Of a stretch of DNA of 54,660 nt, positions 45,641-54,360 are shown piece after piece; the first letter of the stretch is position 1; the number at the start of each line of letters is the position of its first letter. The translations under genes and the position numbers were made by a program. Under the pieces are notes generated by a model that was not told where the DNA came from, ran no database searches, and saw only the letters and a program-made list of their open reading frames with translations. Where the stretch lies: contig JAVKFY010000076.1 in NCBI GenBank assembly GCA_040223615.1, positions 1 through 54,660 on the forward strand, read 5' to 3'. The DNA comes from JAVKFY01 sp040223615. GTDB taxonomy: Bacteria; Pseudomonadota; Alphaproteobacteria; GCA-2731375.

Positions 45641-46882
45641 ATGCTCGCATTCGAAAAGCTGGACGCGTCGCTGGCGACCAACGAAGCCCTGCGCCAACGG
45701 GCCCGCAAGGCCGACCTGAGCGTGACCGTGCAGGGCGACCAGAGCGCAACGACGCTGACCATCGGCGACGGTATCGCGCTCGCCGACAACGACGGCGGCG
45801 ATGTCACGCTGGCCGCCAGCACCGAGACCTGGCAAGCCTTCGCGGCCGAGCTTCCCGACGTCGGCTATTCGAGCCTGGCGGCGATGCAGCGCGCCGGGCA
45901 CCTGCGCGTCGACGGCGACCTGCTGGCCTACGGCCGCAACCTGTTGTTCCTGGAACAACTCTTCGCCGAGCTGCGCCCACACCAGCCGTCGCCGACCCTG
46001 GATGCCGTTCGCGAGCCCTACATCGAGCCGGTCGTCGGCCGCTACCTGCACCTCGACCTCAACGGCAAGCCGCACCGGATCTACTTCGAGGAGGCCGGCG
46101 AGGGCATTCCGCTGATCTGCCTGCACACCGCGGGCGCGGACGGCCGCCAGTTCCGGGCGCTGCTGAATGATCCCGACGTCACCCGCGACTACCGCGTCGT
46201 GGCCTTCGACCTGCCCTGGCACGGCAAGTCGTCGCCGCCGGCCGGCTTCGAGACGGTAGACTACAAGCTCACCACCGATCTCTACGTCGACACCGTGATG
46301 GCGGTGTGCCGGGCGCTGAAGCTGGACCGGCCGGCGGTGATCGGCTGCTCGATCGGCGGTCGCGCGGTGCTGCACTTGGCACTGCGTCATGGCGAGGCCT
46401 TCCGCGCCGCCATCGGCTTGCAGTCCGCCACCCATGCCGACCCCGGCGCCGATACCCGGATGCGCGAGCTCGGCCTGCTGCACCGGCCCGACGTGCACGG
46501 CCAGGAAGCCGCCGCCGGCACCGTCGCCTGCCTGATCTCGCCCAGCGCGCCGAACGCCGACCGCTGGGAGACGCTGTGGCACTACATGCAGGGCGGGCCC
46601 GGCATCTTCCTCGGCGACATCCACTACTATTTCGACGATGGCGACCTGCGCAACGGCCTGCTCGACGAGCTCGACCCCGAGCGCTGCCCGCTCTACCTGT
46701 TGACCGGCGAGTACGACCTGTCGGCCACCCCGGCGCTCACCGCCGAGCTGGCGAAGATGGTCAAGGCACGGCATTTCGAGGTGATGAAGGGGCTCGGCCA
46801 CTTCCCGATGTCGGAGAGCCCGGAACAGTTCCGCGGCTACCTGCTGCCGGTGCTCCACATGATCAAGGCGCAGGCGGACTAG
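45641..46882 (+). CDS. Alpha/beta hydrolase with N-terminal SCP2-like domain
   Basis: 413 residues from ATG 45641, with the ribosome-binding site GGAAGGAG. The first 100 residues resemble an SCP2-type lipid-binding fold (LSVTVQGDQSATTLTIGDGIALADN region). The hydrolase core follows: LICLHTAGADGRQF, nucleophile elbow IGCSIGGRAV (Ser near 252), Asp in LLTGEYDLS, and His in GLGHFPMSE, giving a complete Ser-Asp-His triad. An esterase or lactonase of a hydrophobic substrate is plausible. Confidence 0.8.
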   Translation: MLAFEKLDASLATNEALRQRARKADLSVTVQGDQSATTLTIGDGIALADNDGGDVTLAASTETWQAFAAELPDVGYSSLAAMQRAGHLRVDGDLLAYGRNLLFLEQLFAELRPHQPSPTLDAVREPYIEPVVGRYLHLDLNGKPHRIYFEEAGEGIPLICLHTAGADGRQFRALLNDPDVTRDYRVVAFDLPWHGKSSPPAGFETVDYKLTTDLYVDTVMAVCRALKLDRPAVIGCSIGGRAVLHLALRHGEAFRAAIGLQSATHADPGADTRMRELGLLHRPDVHGQEAAAGTVACLISPSAPNADRWETLWHYMQGGPGIFLGDIHYYFDDGDLRNGLLDELDPERCPLYLLTGEYDLSATPALTAELAKMVKARHFEVMKGLGHFPMSESPEQFRGYLLPVLHMIKAQAD

Positions 46883-47510
46883 CGCGCAGCGCCGCGACCT
46901 CCGCCTCCAGTTCGGCGATCCGGGCGTGCAGCTTCTGGATCGCCGGCGCCAGGTCGGCCTCGGTGAGGCGCGGCACGATGTGCTGCTGGCAATTGACGTC
47001 CCAGGACTCGACCTCGAACAGCAGCACGCGCTGCGGCTTGCCGGGATAGCCGGCCGGGCTGAGCCGGGCCATCAGGTCGCTTTCATCGCTGACCGACAGC
47101 CGGCCCCACAGCTTCACCCGTTGCCGGTGCGCGTAGTCCATCAGGAAGATGGTGGCGCGATCGTTCTCCGAAGCGTTGCCCAGGGTGACGTATTGCCGGT
47201 TGCCGGCGAAATCGGCGAAACCCAGCCGGCGCTCGCCCAGCACGTGCAGGAAGCCCGGCGGCCCGCCGCGATGCTGGATGTGGGGCTGGCCGGCCGCGCT
47301 CGCGGTGCCGAGATAGAAGGAGTCGCGCTGGCCGATGAATCTGGCCAGATCGGCGGTGATGGCGGTGCCGAAATCGCGTCCGTCGGCGAGGCGGCGTTCG
47401 AACATCTCCCGGCTGCCGAGCTCGCGCTGCATGTTCTTCACGGCGGCCGAGAAGACAATATCGCTGGGCGCCGCCGGTTCGTCGGTCGATCTTTGTTTAC
47501 CGCTGGACAT
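46863..47510 (-). CDS. Pyridoxamine 5'-phosphate oxidase-fold flavoprotein
   Basis: 215 residues. The FMN split-barrel begins at about 55 (DSFYLGTASAAGQPHIQHRGG), followed by GNRQYVTLGN and RATIFLMDYAHRQRVKLWG. A C-terminal coiled tail (IQKLHARIAELEAEVAALR) suggests oligomerisation. It converges with the hydrolase gene, overlapping it by 20 bases. Function undefined beyond FMN binding. Confidence 0.75.
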   Translation of the reverse strand: MSSGKQRSTDEPAAPSDIVFSAAVKNMQRELGSREMFERRLADGRDFGTAITADLARFIGQRDSFYLGTASAAGQPHIQHRGGPPGFLHVLGERRLGFADFAGNRQYVTLGNASENDRATIFLMDYAHRQRVKLWGRLSVSDESDLMARLSPAGYPGKPQRVLLFEVESWDVNCQQHIVPRLTEADLAPAIQKLHARIAELEAEVAALRASPPAP

Positions 47511-47569
47511 TAGCTTTGGCCTCCTCGGCGTCTATTATGCGCCAGGTCAGCAAACCGGCACGACGGGGG

Positions 47570-48475
47570 ATGAAGGCAATGTGGCGAGCCCTGGCGATCA
47601 TCTGGCTGCTTCTGGCGCCATACGCGGCAAGCGCGGCGTCGGTGGACGACGTGAAGGCGGCGATGGCGACCGACGATCACGCGCGTTCGCTGGAGCTGGT
47701 CACGCCGCTCGCCGAGGGTGGCGACGCGGAAGCCCAGTATCTGCTGGGCCTCCATTATGACGGCGGGCTCGGCACCGAGGCCGATCCGGCCGCCGCCCTG
47801 GACTGGTTCCGCAAGGCCGGCGCCCAGGGTCATGGCGAGGCGCTGCGCATCGTTGGCATCTACTACGAAGAAGGCAAGGCCGTGGAGCGCGACTTCATGC
47901 AAGCCTCGAAATACTACGAACAGGCCGCAGCCAAGAACAACGCCAAGGCGCAGCGCAACCTGGCCCGGCTTTACCTGGACGGGCGCGGCGTGCAGGCCGA
48001 TCAGGGCAAGGCCGCCGACCTGCTGCGTCGATCGGCCGCCAACGGCAACGCCAAGGCCAAGCGCAACCTCGCCTACATGTACTATTTCGGTGCCGGCGTG
48101 CCGCGCGACCTGAAACGCGCCGCGGAACTCTTCGCCGCCGCCGCCGACGACGGTGTCGGCAAGGCGGAATACGACCTCGGCCGGCTGTACTATCGCGGCC
48201 AGGGCCTGGACCGCGACCTGACCAAGGCGGCCGAGCTGTTCCGGTCCGCCAGCAAGCGTGGCAACCCCAACGCGCAGACCTTCCTGGGGCGCATGTACCT
48301 GCTCGGAGAAGGCTTGGCGGCCGACCCCGGCCGGGCCTATTTCTGGCTCAGCCTGGCCGTCGCACAGGGCCAGGACGCCGCCGCGGCGAAGTTGCGCCGC
48401 GCCGCCCTCGACAAACTGTCCGACGATGACGTCGCCAAGCTCGACAGGGAAGTTGCCGCGTTCCAGCCGGATTAA
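47570..48475 (+). CDS. Exported Sel1-repeat protein
   Basis: 301 residues from ATG 47570 (a second ATG at 47579 is possible). A signal peptide (WRALAIIWLLLAPYAASA) is followed by about six Sel1 repeats of the type A..LG..Y..G.GV..D...A..WF..AA. Such helical solenoids hold protein complexes together at the cell envelope and often sit beside signalling genes; a hybrid kinase follows. Confidence 0.85.
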   Translation: MKAMWRALAIIWLLLAPYAASAASVDDVKAAMATDDHARSLELVTPLAEGGDAEAQYLLGLHYDGGLGTEADPAAALDWFRKAGAQGHGEALRIVGIYYEEGKAVERDFMQASKYYEQAAAKNNAKAQRNLARLYLDGRGVQADQGKAADLLRRSAANGNAKAKRNLAYMYYFGAGVPRDLKRAAELFAAAADDGVGKAEYDLGRLYYRGQGLDRDLTKAAELFRSASKRGNPNAQTFLGRMYLLGEGLAADPGRAYFWLSLAVAQGQDAAAAKLRRAALDKLSDDDVAKLDREVAAFQPD

Positions 48476-48588
48476 TTGTATCTATTATACACGCCAAGCA
48501 ACCACCGTTAACGATTTTGTTGCCCCAGTGAAGGCATAAGTGGTCCGCGAAACCCCTGCTTCGGGGGCATGTGTTATCGCGGAGTACC

Positions 48589-50928
48589 ATGGCTATGTCC
48601 GAGCGCGCCGGTCCGGTCGATCTAGATCGTCAGTCTAGTCCTACCCGAAGCATCGGCGCGGCGCTGGCGCCTCATATCGCGACCCGACGCACGACGGTCC
48701 TGCTGACCGTGCTGGCGCTGTCGCTCGCCTCGGCACTGTTCGTCTTCATGCTCTCCTGGGCGGCCGAGAACGCGGTCGCCCAGAACGCCAAGCGCGTTTC
48801 GATCGCCTGGGCGCAGTTCTTCGGCGGCAACTTCGACGACCTGTCGAGCAAACTGGTGCCCGGCGGCGATTTTAGCGCGCAGATCGCGGTCTTCGAGCGG
48901 ACGCGCGAATTCGCTGACGTGTTCCGCATCAAGCTGTTCGATGGCGAAGGCCGGCTGTTGATGATATCCGACGAAAAGGTCGCGAACGCCGACGCCCGTT
49001 CTCTCGACGATCACAACCCGAAGGCGGCGACCGTCATCCGCGACGGCCAACCCATCGCGTTCGTCGAGGACGGTCGCGCGAAGCCGAACCGTCCGGACGT
49101 CTACGTCGAATCCTACGTCCCGCTGATGCAGAACGGTGCCGTTATCGGCGTCGCGGAAGTCTATCTGGACCAGACCCGCGACGCCGCGAACATCCGGGCA
49201 AGTTACTTCACCTTCGGTGCCGAGGTCGGCGCTTTGGTGCTGTTCGTCCTTGCCTTCCCGCTGGCCGGACTGCTGCTGGCCCAACGCTCGCTGAAGGCCC
49301 GGAATTCAGAGCTGATCGCGGCGCGCGACGCGGCGCAGCTGGCGGAAAAATCCAAGTCCGCGTTCCTCGCCACGATGAGCCACGAACTGCGCACGCCGAT
49401 GAACGGTGTCATCGGTTTCGCCAACCTGCTCAGCGAATCCGATCTCAACGGCCTGCAGCGCGAGTTCGTCGACACCATCCGGAACTCGGGCGAGACCCTG
49501 CTGTCGCTGCTGAACGACATCCTGGATTTCTCCAAGATCGACGCCGGCAAGATCGAACTGGAGGAGGCCGAGCTGGCACCGGAGATGGTGATCGACGGCA
49601 TTCTCGATCTGCTCGGCCCGAACGCCTACGCCAAGGGCCTGGAGCTGTCGTGCTACATCGAGCCGCAGATGCCGGCATTTCTGATCGGCGATGCCTCGCG
49701 CGTCCGCCAGATCCTGTTCAACCTGGCTGGCAACGCCGTCAAGTTCACCAGCAAGGGCGCCGTCAGCATCGAGGTGACGCGACACAACCAGACCTACGAG
49801 GTCGCGGTCAGCGACACTGGCATCGGCATTCCGGCCGACAAACTGGACACGATCTTCGAGAACTTCACACAGGCCGACAGCACCACATCGCGACGCTACG
49901 GCGGCACCGGTCTGGGCCTGGCCATCAGCCGCCGGCTGGCCGAGCTGATGCACGGCTCGCTGGACGCCGAAAGCGTCGTCGACCAAGGCAGCGTCTTCCG
50001 TCTCCGGCTGCCTTTGCGCGAAACCGAGCCGCCGGCCGAGACGGTGGCACAGGAGGCCCGCGTCGACCTGGCGCGGCGGCGTATTCTGGCGGTCGACGAC
50101 AATGAGACCAACCTGCGCATCTTCGCCTTGATGCTGGATGGCTTCGGCGCCCGGACCACGACGGCCACCGACGCGCACGCGGCGATGTCGCTGCTGCTCG
50201 CCGCGACGCGCGACGGCGACCCGTTCGAGGTCGCGATCATCGACCACATGATGCCCGACATCGACGGCGTCGCACTGGCTGTGATGATCCGCTCGGAGCC
50301 GCGCCTCGCCGACCTGCGCCTGATCCTGTCGTCGTCGGCGCATCTTGAGGCCGGGACCGACGTGGACGATGGCGCCTTCGACGACCGCTGTCCGAAGCCG
50401 ATCCGTCAGGCGCAGCTATTGCACAGCGTCGACCGCGCGCTCAACGCCAACCGAGCGAGCGCGCCGGCGCCAGCCATGCCGAAACCGGCCGCCGACCCGG
50501 CACCCGAAACCAAACCCGCCAGCAACACCGCCACCCGTATCCTGGTCGCCGAGGACAACCCGACGAACCAGCGGCTTATGGCGATGATCCTGCAGTCCAT
50601 GGGCCTTGACCACGACCTGGTCAGCGACGGCGCGCAGGCGGTGCAGCGCGCGACGATCTACCCCTACGATCTGCTGCTGCTCGACATCTCGATGCCCGAG
50701 ATGGGCGGCATCGAGGCCACGCAGCGTATCCGCGCGACCCGCGGCCGCTGCACCGACGTGCCGATCATCGCGATCACCGCCAACGCGCTCAAAGGTGATC
50801 GCGAGAACTATCTGGCGGCGGGGATGGACGACTATATCGCCAAGCCGATCGACGCCGCCGAGTTGCAACGCAAGATCCACCATTGGCTCGAAAGCCGGCG
50901 CGCGCCGGCCGCCCGGACCGGCACCTGA
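48589..50928 (+). CDS. Hybrid sensor histidine kinase with two receiver domains
   Basis: 779 residues from ATG 48589 (GGAG 5 bases upstream). Two membrane segments (about 36-58 and 205-228) enclose a periplasmic sensor. HisKA follows with the phospho-His265 in ATMSHELRTPMNG, then an HATPase_c domain (NLAGNAVKFTS, DTGIGIP, GTGLGLAI). Two receivers follow: Asp552 in AIIDHMMPD and Asp699 in LLLLDISMPE, each with a Lys later (CPKPI, IAKPID), joined by a Pro/Ala linker. No response-regulator gene is adjacent, so output may go through an external HPt protein. Confidence 0.92.
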   Translation: MAMSERAGPVDLDRQSSPTRSIGAALAPHIATRRTTVLLTVLALSLASALFVFMLSWAAENAVAQNAKRVSIAWAQFFGGNFDDLSSKLVPGGDFSAQIAVFERTREFADVFRIKLFDGEGRLLMISDEKVANADARSLDDHNPKAATVIRDGQPIAFVEDGRAKPNRPDVYVESYVPLMQNGAVIGVAEVYLDQTRDAANIRASYFTFGAEVGALVLFVLAFPLAGLLLAQRSLKARNSELIAARDAAQLAEKSKSAFLATMSHELRTPMNGVIGFANLLSESDLNGLQREFVDTIRNSGETLLSLLNDILDFSKIDAGKIELEEAELAPEMVIDGILDLLGPNAYAKGLELSCYIEPQMPAFLIGDASRVRQILFNLAGNAVKFTSKGAVSIEVTRHNQTYEVAVSDTGIGIPADKLDTIFENFTQADSTTSRRYGGTGLGLAISRRLAELMHGSLDAESVVDQGSVFRLRLPLRETEPPAETVAQEARVDLARRRILAVDDNETNLRIFALMLDGFGARTTTATDAHAAMSLLLAATRDGDPFEVAIIDHMMPDIDGVALAVMIRSEPRLADLRLILSSSAHLEAGTDVDDGAFDDRCPKPIRQAQLLHSVDRALNANRASAPAPAMPKPAADPAPETKPASNTATRILVAEDNPTNQRLMAMILQSMGLDHDLVSDGAQAVQRATIYPYDLLLLDISMPEMGGIEATQRIRATRGRCTDVPIIAITANALKGDRENYLAAGMDDYIAKPIDAAELQRKIHHWLESRRAPAARTGT

Positions 50929-50998
50929 GGCTCGCCTCGCGGCGGTGGACGCGCGACAATCGCCGTGTCCCGCACCATCCGCCAACCGGAGCCACCCC

Positions 50999-52039
50999 AT
51001 GTCCGCCGCCCCTGGCACCGCCTCGCGCCACGCCGCCGTCGCCAAGCTCTACCACGCCTACCTCACCGGCCTGATCCTGATGCTGTCGAGCCGGCGCGGC
51101 CACCAGGCCGCCGGCGAGGCGGTGTTTCGGGTCTACCGCCAGCACCACCTGAACAAGTTCATGCCCGCCCTGGCCAAGCTCGGCCTGGCCGAGATGCCGC
51201 ACGCCGTGGCCTGCGCCGCGTATCACTATCTCGGCAACCGCATCGGCGGCGTCGACGTGCAGTTCATGCCGGAGAGCGACCGCAAGGCCTGGGTCCGCTT
51301 CGTGCACCCGCGCTGGATCTACGAGGGCACGGCGATCTGCGGCATACCGATCGAGGTCAGCCGCGGCATGCTGCGCGGCTGGTACGCACATAACGGCGTG
51401 TCGCTCGGCAACGACCGGCTCGGCTTCGTCTGCACCTCGGAGGACATGGACGGCGGCTACGGCCTGGCCGGCTACTTCCACGAGTACGACGAGCCGATCC
51501 CGGATGAGCAGCGCCTGCGTTTCGCCCCCGGCGAGAAGCCGCCGCCGTTCGATCCGGCCAAGGCGCCGGCGCTGTCGACCGAGAGCTGGCCGGCCGAACG
51601 GCTGCAGAAAGCCAACCGGACCTATGCCATGGACCCGGTGCGGCTGCTGCTGCCGGTGATGGCGGAGATGTTCGGACGCGCCGAGGCGGCCGCGCTCGGC
51701 AACCACTGCGGCCGCCTGATCGGCCTGCAGTACTATCGCCAGACCGCCGAGTTGCTCGGCATCGCCGGCGACGACGGCGCTGCCTTCACGCATTGGTTCG
51801 CCGCCATCGCGGACGGCCAGGGCGACCAGTGCACGGTGCACCTGGACGGCGGCGACTGGATCATCGAGCAGCCGACCTGGGCGTTCATGGCGGGGCGCCC
51901 CTCGCCGGCGGTGTTCGAGAGCTGGAACGGCCTGTGGGAGGGCGCGCTGACCAGCCACAACCGGTTCTGCCGCTGGCAGGTGATCGACCGCCTGGACCAG
52001 GGCGACGACGCCTTCCGCTGGCGCCTGCGCGCCGCTTGA
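50999..52039 (+). CDS. Conserved protein of unknown function
   Basis: 346 residues from ATG 50999, with GGAG nearby. It is soluble, with Trp/His-rich stretches (VRFVHPRWIYEGTAICG, AGYFHEYDEP, LGNHCGRLIGLQYYRQ, THWFAAIADGQGDQC) and a C-terminal ESWNGLWEGALTSHNRFCRW. I do not recognise a family. The ligand-like His/Cys/Trp pattern is compatible with an enzyme. It is the last chromosomal-type gene before tRNA-Leu. Confidence 0.6.
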   Translation: MSAAPGTASRHAAVAKLYHAYLTGLILMLSSRRGHQAAGEAVFRVYRQHHLNKFMPALAKLGLAEMPHAVACAAYHYLGNRIGGVDVQFMPESDRKAWVRFVHPRWIYEGTAICGIPIEVSRGMLRGWYAHNGVSLGNDRLGFVCTSEDMDGGYGLAGYFHEYDEPIPDEQRLRFAPGEKPPPFDPAKAPALSTESWPAERLQKANRTYAMDPVRLLLPVMAEMFGRAEAAALGNHCGRLIGLQYYRQTAELLGIAGDDGAAFTHWFAAIADGQGDQCTVHLDGGDWIIEQPTWAFMAGRPSPAVFESWNGLWEGALTSHNRFCRWQVIDRLDQGDDAFRWRLRAA

Positions 52040-52073
52040 TCGCCCGCGCCACCCGCGCTAAAGCTCCCCGCGG

Positions 52074-52160
52074 GCCCTCTTGGCGGAATTGGTAGACGCG
52101 CCAGACTCAAAATCTGGTTTCCTTACGGAAGTCCCGGTTCGACTCCGGGAGAGGGCACCA
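52074..52160 (+). tRNA. tRNA-Leu (anticodon CAA)
   Basis: The 7-bp acceptor stem GCCCTCT/AGAGGGC, anticodon stem CCAGA-TCTGG with loop CTCAAAA (anticodon CAA, reads UUG), a long class-II variable arm, and T-arm CCGGTTCGACTCCGG are all present, with ACCA encoded at 52157-52160. It is a likely integration site, as an integrase starts 137 bases after it. Confidence 0.97.
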
Positions 52161-52185
52161 CACATAGCTGCACATACCATCTCAC

Positions 52186-52218
52186 AACCCCTTGCAAACG
52201 CAGGGGGTTTTCGTTTTT
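52186..52218 (+). terminator. Rho-independent terminator after tRNA-Leu
   Basis: A 10-bp stem (AACCCCTTGC / GCAGGGGGTT, one G-T pair) with an AAAC loop is followed by TTTTCGTTTTT. It is the clearest intrinsic terminator in the window and ends the tRNA transcript. Confidence 0.85.
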
Positions 52219-52279
52219 GGGTTGACCGTGGACTCTGGCAGAGGCAACATACATGAACACTGATGCACGCTGCTACGCA

Positions 52280-52306
52280 CGAGACACGCGAGACAAATGC
52301 GAGACA
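52280..52306 (+). repeat. Three CGAGACA direct repeats at the integrase start
   Basis: CGAGACA occurs at 52280, 52289 and 52300 (spacing 9 and 11), just before and across the integrase ATG. Repeats like this at the int end of an island can be arm-type integrase binding sites, or bind an autoregulator. Confidence 0.4.
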
Positions 52307-53452
52307 CGGCACCGGCGAATCTGACCGAACTGACCATCAAGAACCTGAAGCCACCGCCCCGCGGCGTCAAAATCTATGGGGACGCTCAGCTGAAGGGGTT
52401 CGGCGTACGCGTCACGGCGAAGGGCACAAAGGCCTTCGTCCTCACGTACGGAAGGAAACGTCGCCGGGTGACGCTCGGGACGGTGGGCTTGGTGAAGCTT
52501 GCGGTGGCGCAGGAGAAGGCGCGCGACATCCTGGCCGAGCACCAGCTGAAGGGCGAGGCGGAACAATCCCTCAGTTTCGCAGAAGCGCGGGAGCTCTACC
52601 TTTCGATCCACTACACGCAAAACATGTGGAGCACACAGAAGGAGACGCAGCGGCTCCTCACCAAGCACTTTGCACCGCTCGACGACAAACCGCTGATGGA
52701 CATCGGTCGACGCGAGATCGCCGAGATCACGGACCGGCTCAAGCCCGGCGAAGCCAACCACGCCTTCACAGCCGTGAAGGCGCTACTGCGCTGGTCGGTC
52801 TCGCGTGGTTACATCCCCCATGACCCGCTCGCAGGTGTACGGAAGCCGTTCCGGGCTCGATCCCGCGATCGCGTTCTCACCGACGAAGAACTCAAGGCCG
52901 TTCTGCTCGCGGCGCCTTCGCAAGGCGTCTACGGACAGATCGTCCAGTTCCTCGCGCTCACTGGTCAGCGTCGCGGTCAGGCAGTGCACCTTCGCGGCGA
53001 TTTCTTCGATCGCGAAGAGAAGGTCATCCGATGGCCAGCGGAGCTCATGAAGGGGAACCGAGCCCACACGATACCTTACGGCGACCATCCGATTTTCCAG
53101 GCAACCGCCGACGGGTTGATTTTCGGCCTGAAGGCATTCACGAAGTGGTCGGACGCCCACACGCGCCTGCTGCGGGCGTCCGAGACGTCAGGCTGGACCC
53201 TGCACGACCTACGGCGGACCTTCGCCACCCGGCTTGGCCAGGATGGGCATCGCGCCCCACATCGTCGAACGCATCCTGGCCCACCAAAGCGGCGAGATCT
53301 CGGGCGTCGCCGCCATCTACAACCGCTTCTCGTACATGAATGAGATGCGCGCAGCGATCCTCGCGTGGGAGGGGCATGTTTCACATCTCGCGCAACCTGC
53401 GTCGGCCAACGACAGCGCAGCGGGAAGCGGCAGCATGGACGCTACCGACTGA
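52297..53452 (+). pseudogene. int: Tyrosine recombinase (integrase), frameshifted near its end
   Basis: The N-terminal DUF4102-like arm domain (KNLKPPPRGVKIYGDAQLKGFGVRV) and core are intact: catalytic Arg in ALTGQRRGQ, then HDLRRTFATR. After that the reading frame breaks: the natural continuation (MGIAPHIVERILAHQSG...YNRFSYMNEM, with the Tyr nucleophile) is in the next frame from 53234 to 53452. One extra G near 53240 in CAGGATGGGCATC explains it. The in-frame product stops at 53343 and lacks the catalytic Tyr. So the element is probably immobile, unless the shift is a sequencing error. Confidence 0.85.
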
Positions 53453-53512
53453 AGAAGTTTTACTTGACTGAGCCAATCGCCGCGGCCCCGCGCAAGGCCC
53501 ATGGTCGACAGC

Positions 53513-53557
53513 CTCTTAATCAGCGGGTCGTAGGTTCGAGTCCTACTGCGCCCACCA
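53513..53557 (+). other. 3' fragment of tRNA-Lys(CTT), attachment-site remnant
   Basis: From CTCTTAATCAGCGGG to GCGCCCACCA this is the 3' 45 bases of an alphaproteobacterial tRNA-Lys(CTT): anticodon arm, T-arm GTAGGTTCGAGTCCTAC and the 3' acceptor strand with CCA. The 5' half is missing; the sequence before it is unrelated. Such 3' fragments are what site-specific elements leave or carry at a tRNA attachment site. Confidence 0.8.
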
Positions 53558-53796
53558 AATTTCTTCCATATAAACAATGACATGTCGCAGGGAATGGCCG
53601 TACGAAGATCACAACCGCGAGGAACTTTGCGCCCGGGCTAACGCTGGGCTAACAAACTGACGAGATGGCAACCTGGGGAGAGCGGAGTCATTCTTTGAGG
53701 AAATCCTTGGCCCGAGCGCGCCATCGCGCTGTTCCCTCTTTCCCAGCTTATGTCGGCTCCGGCAGGGCTGAGCCAAGGCCAGCAATGAACTAACAT

Positions 53797-54156
53797 TCAA
53801 CCCGGACCACCTAGTGGGGGCCGATCATGATCGACCACGATCCGGCTGCCGCAGCCGAGCACGATCTCCATCCGGCCCGCCATCTCAGCCGATGGTTTCG
53901 GTGGGCCATCCGACCGTGTGCCGCTCGCTTCCCCAGATGCCAGGCCTGACGCGGGTGAAGGCTCCGGCGAGATGACAACAGGCACGAAGGTTTGCGGCTC
54001 GGCGCCGAACCAGCGGCGCCAGGAAAACACCTGGTTGGCGTTGACATCGTGCCGCCGCGCCACGATCGACACCGACGCGCCGGGCTCCATGGTCTCGGCG
54101 ACGATCCGTCGCTTCTCTTTCACCGACCAGCGCCGTCGGCGACGATGCCGACCCAC
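53797..54156 (-). pseudogene. IS66-family tnpA remnant
   Basis: The frame (119 residues from GTG 54156) starts GRHRRRRRWSVKEKRRIVAET and has EPGASVSIVARRHDVNANQVFSWRRWF, the helix-turn-helix of the IS66 accessory protein TnpA. Both ends are damaged: a plausible original start (MDTIVDVGGSGTRRG, near 54214) lies in another frame, and the usual VDAxALxRVLxVLE end is replaced by a short tail (RPPLGGPG). TnpB and TnpC are absent here. The gap 53558-53796 shows no gene. Confidence 0.7.
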
Positions 54157-54221
54157 GTCTTACGACTGCACCCCGTCTTGTTCCGCTGCCACCGACATCA
54201 ACGATCGTGTCCATCAATATC

Positions 54222-54250
54222 GAAGTGGACACCATCGAAGTGTCCACTTC
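54222..54250. other. Perfect 11-bp inverted repeat
   Basis: GAAGTGGACAC and GTGTCCACTTC flank a 7-base spacer, just upstream of the tnpA remnant on its strand and 111 bases after the end of the SAVED-like gene. It could be a weak terminator, an operator, or part of an insertion-element end. Confidence 0.5.
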
Positions 54251-54360
54251 ATGGATCACGACCCTCAGCCATCACCAAAGGCCCTGTCCAGGCGGCCCTC
54301 ACCGAAGGCGTACGTTGAAGCGTCTGGCATCTGTTGCGGAAGGTTGAGCGCGGGAGGGGC

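Noticed and set aside
53513..53557. A complete tRNA-Lys gene
   Set aside because: Only the 3' part is present; the bases upstream do not form the D-arm or the 5' acceptor strand.
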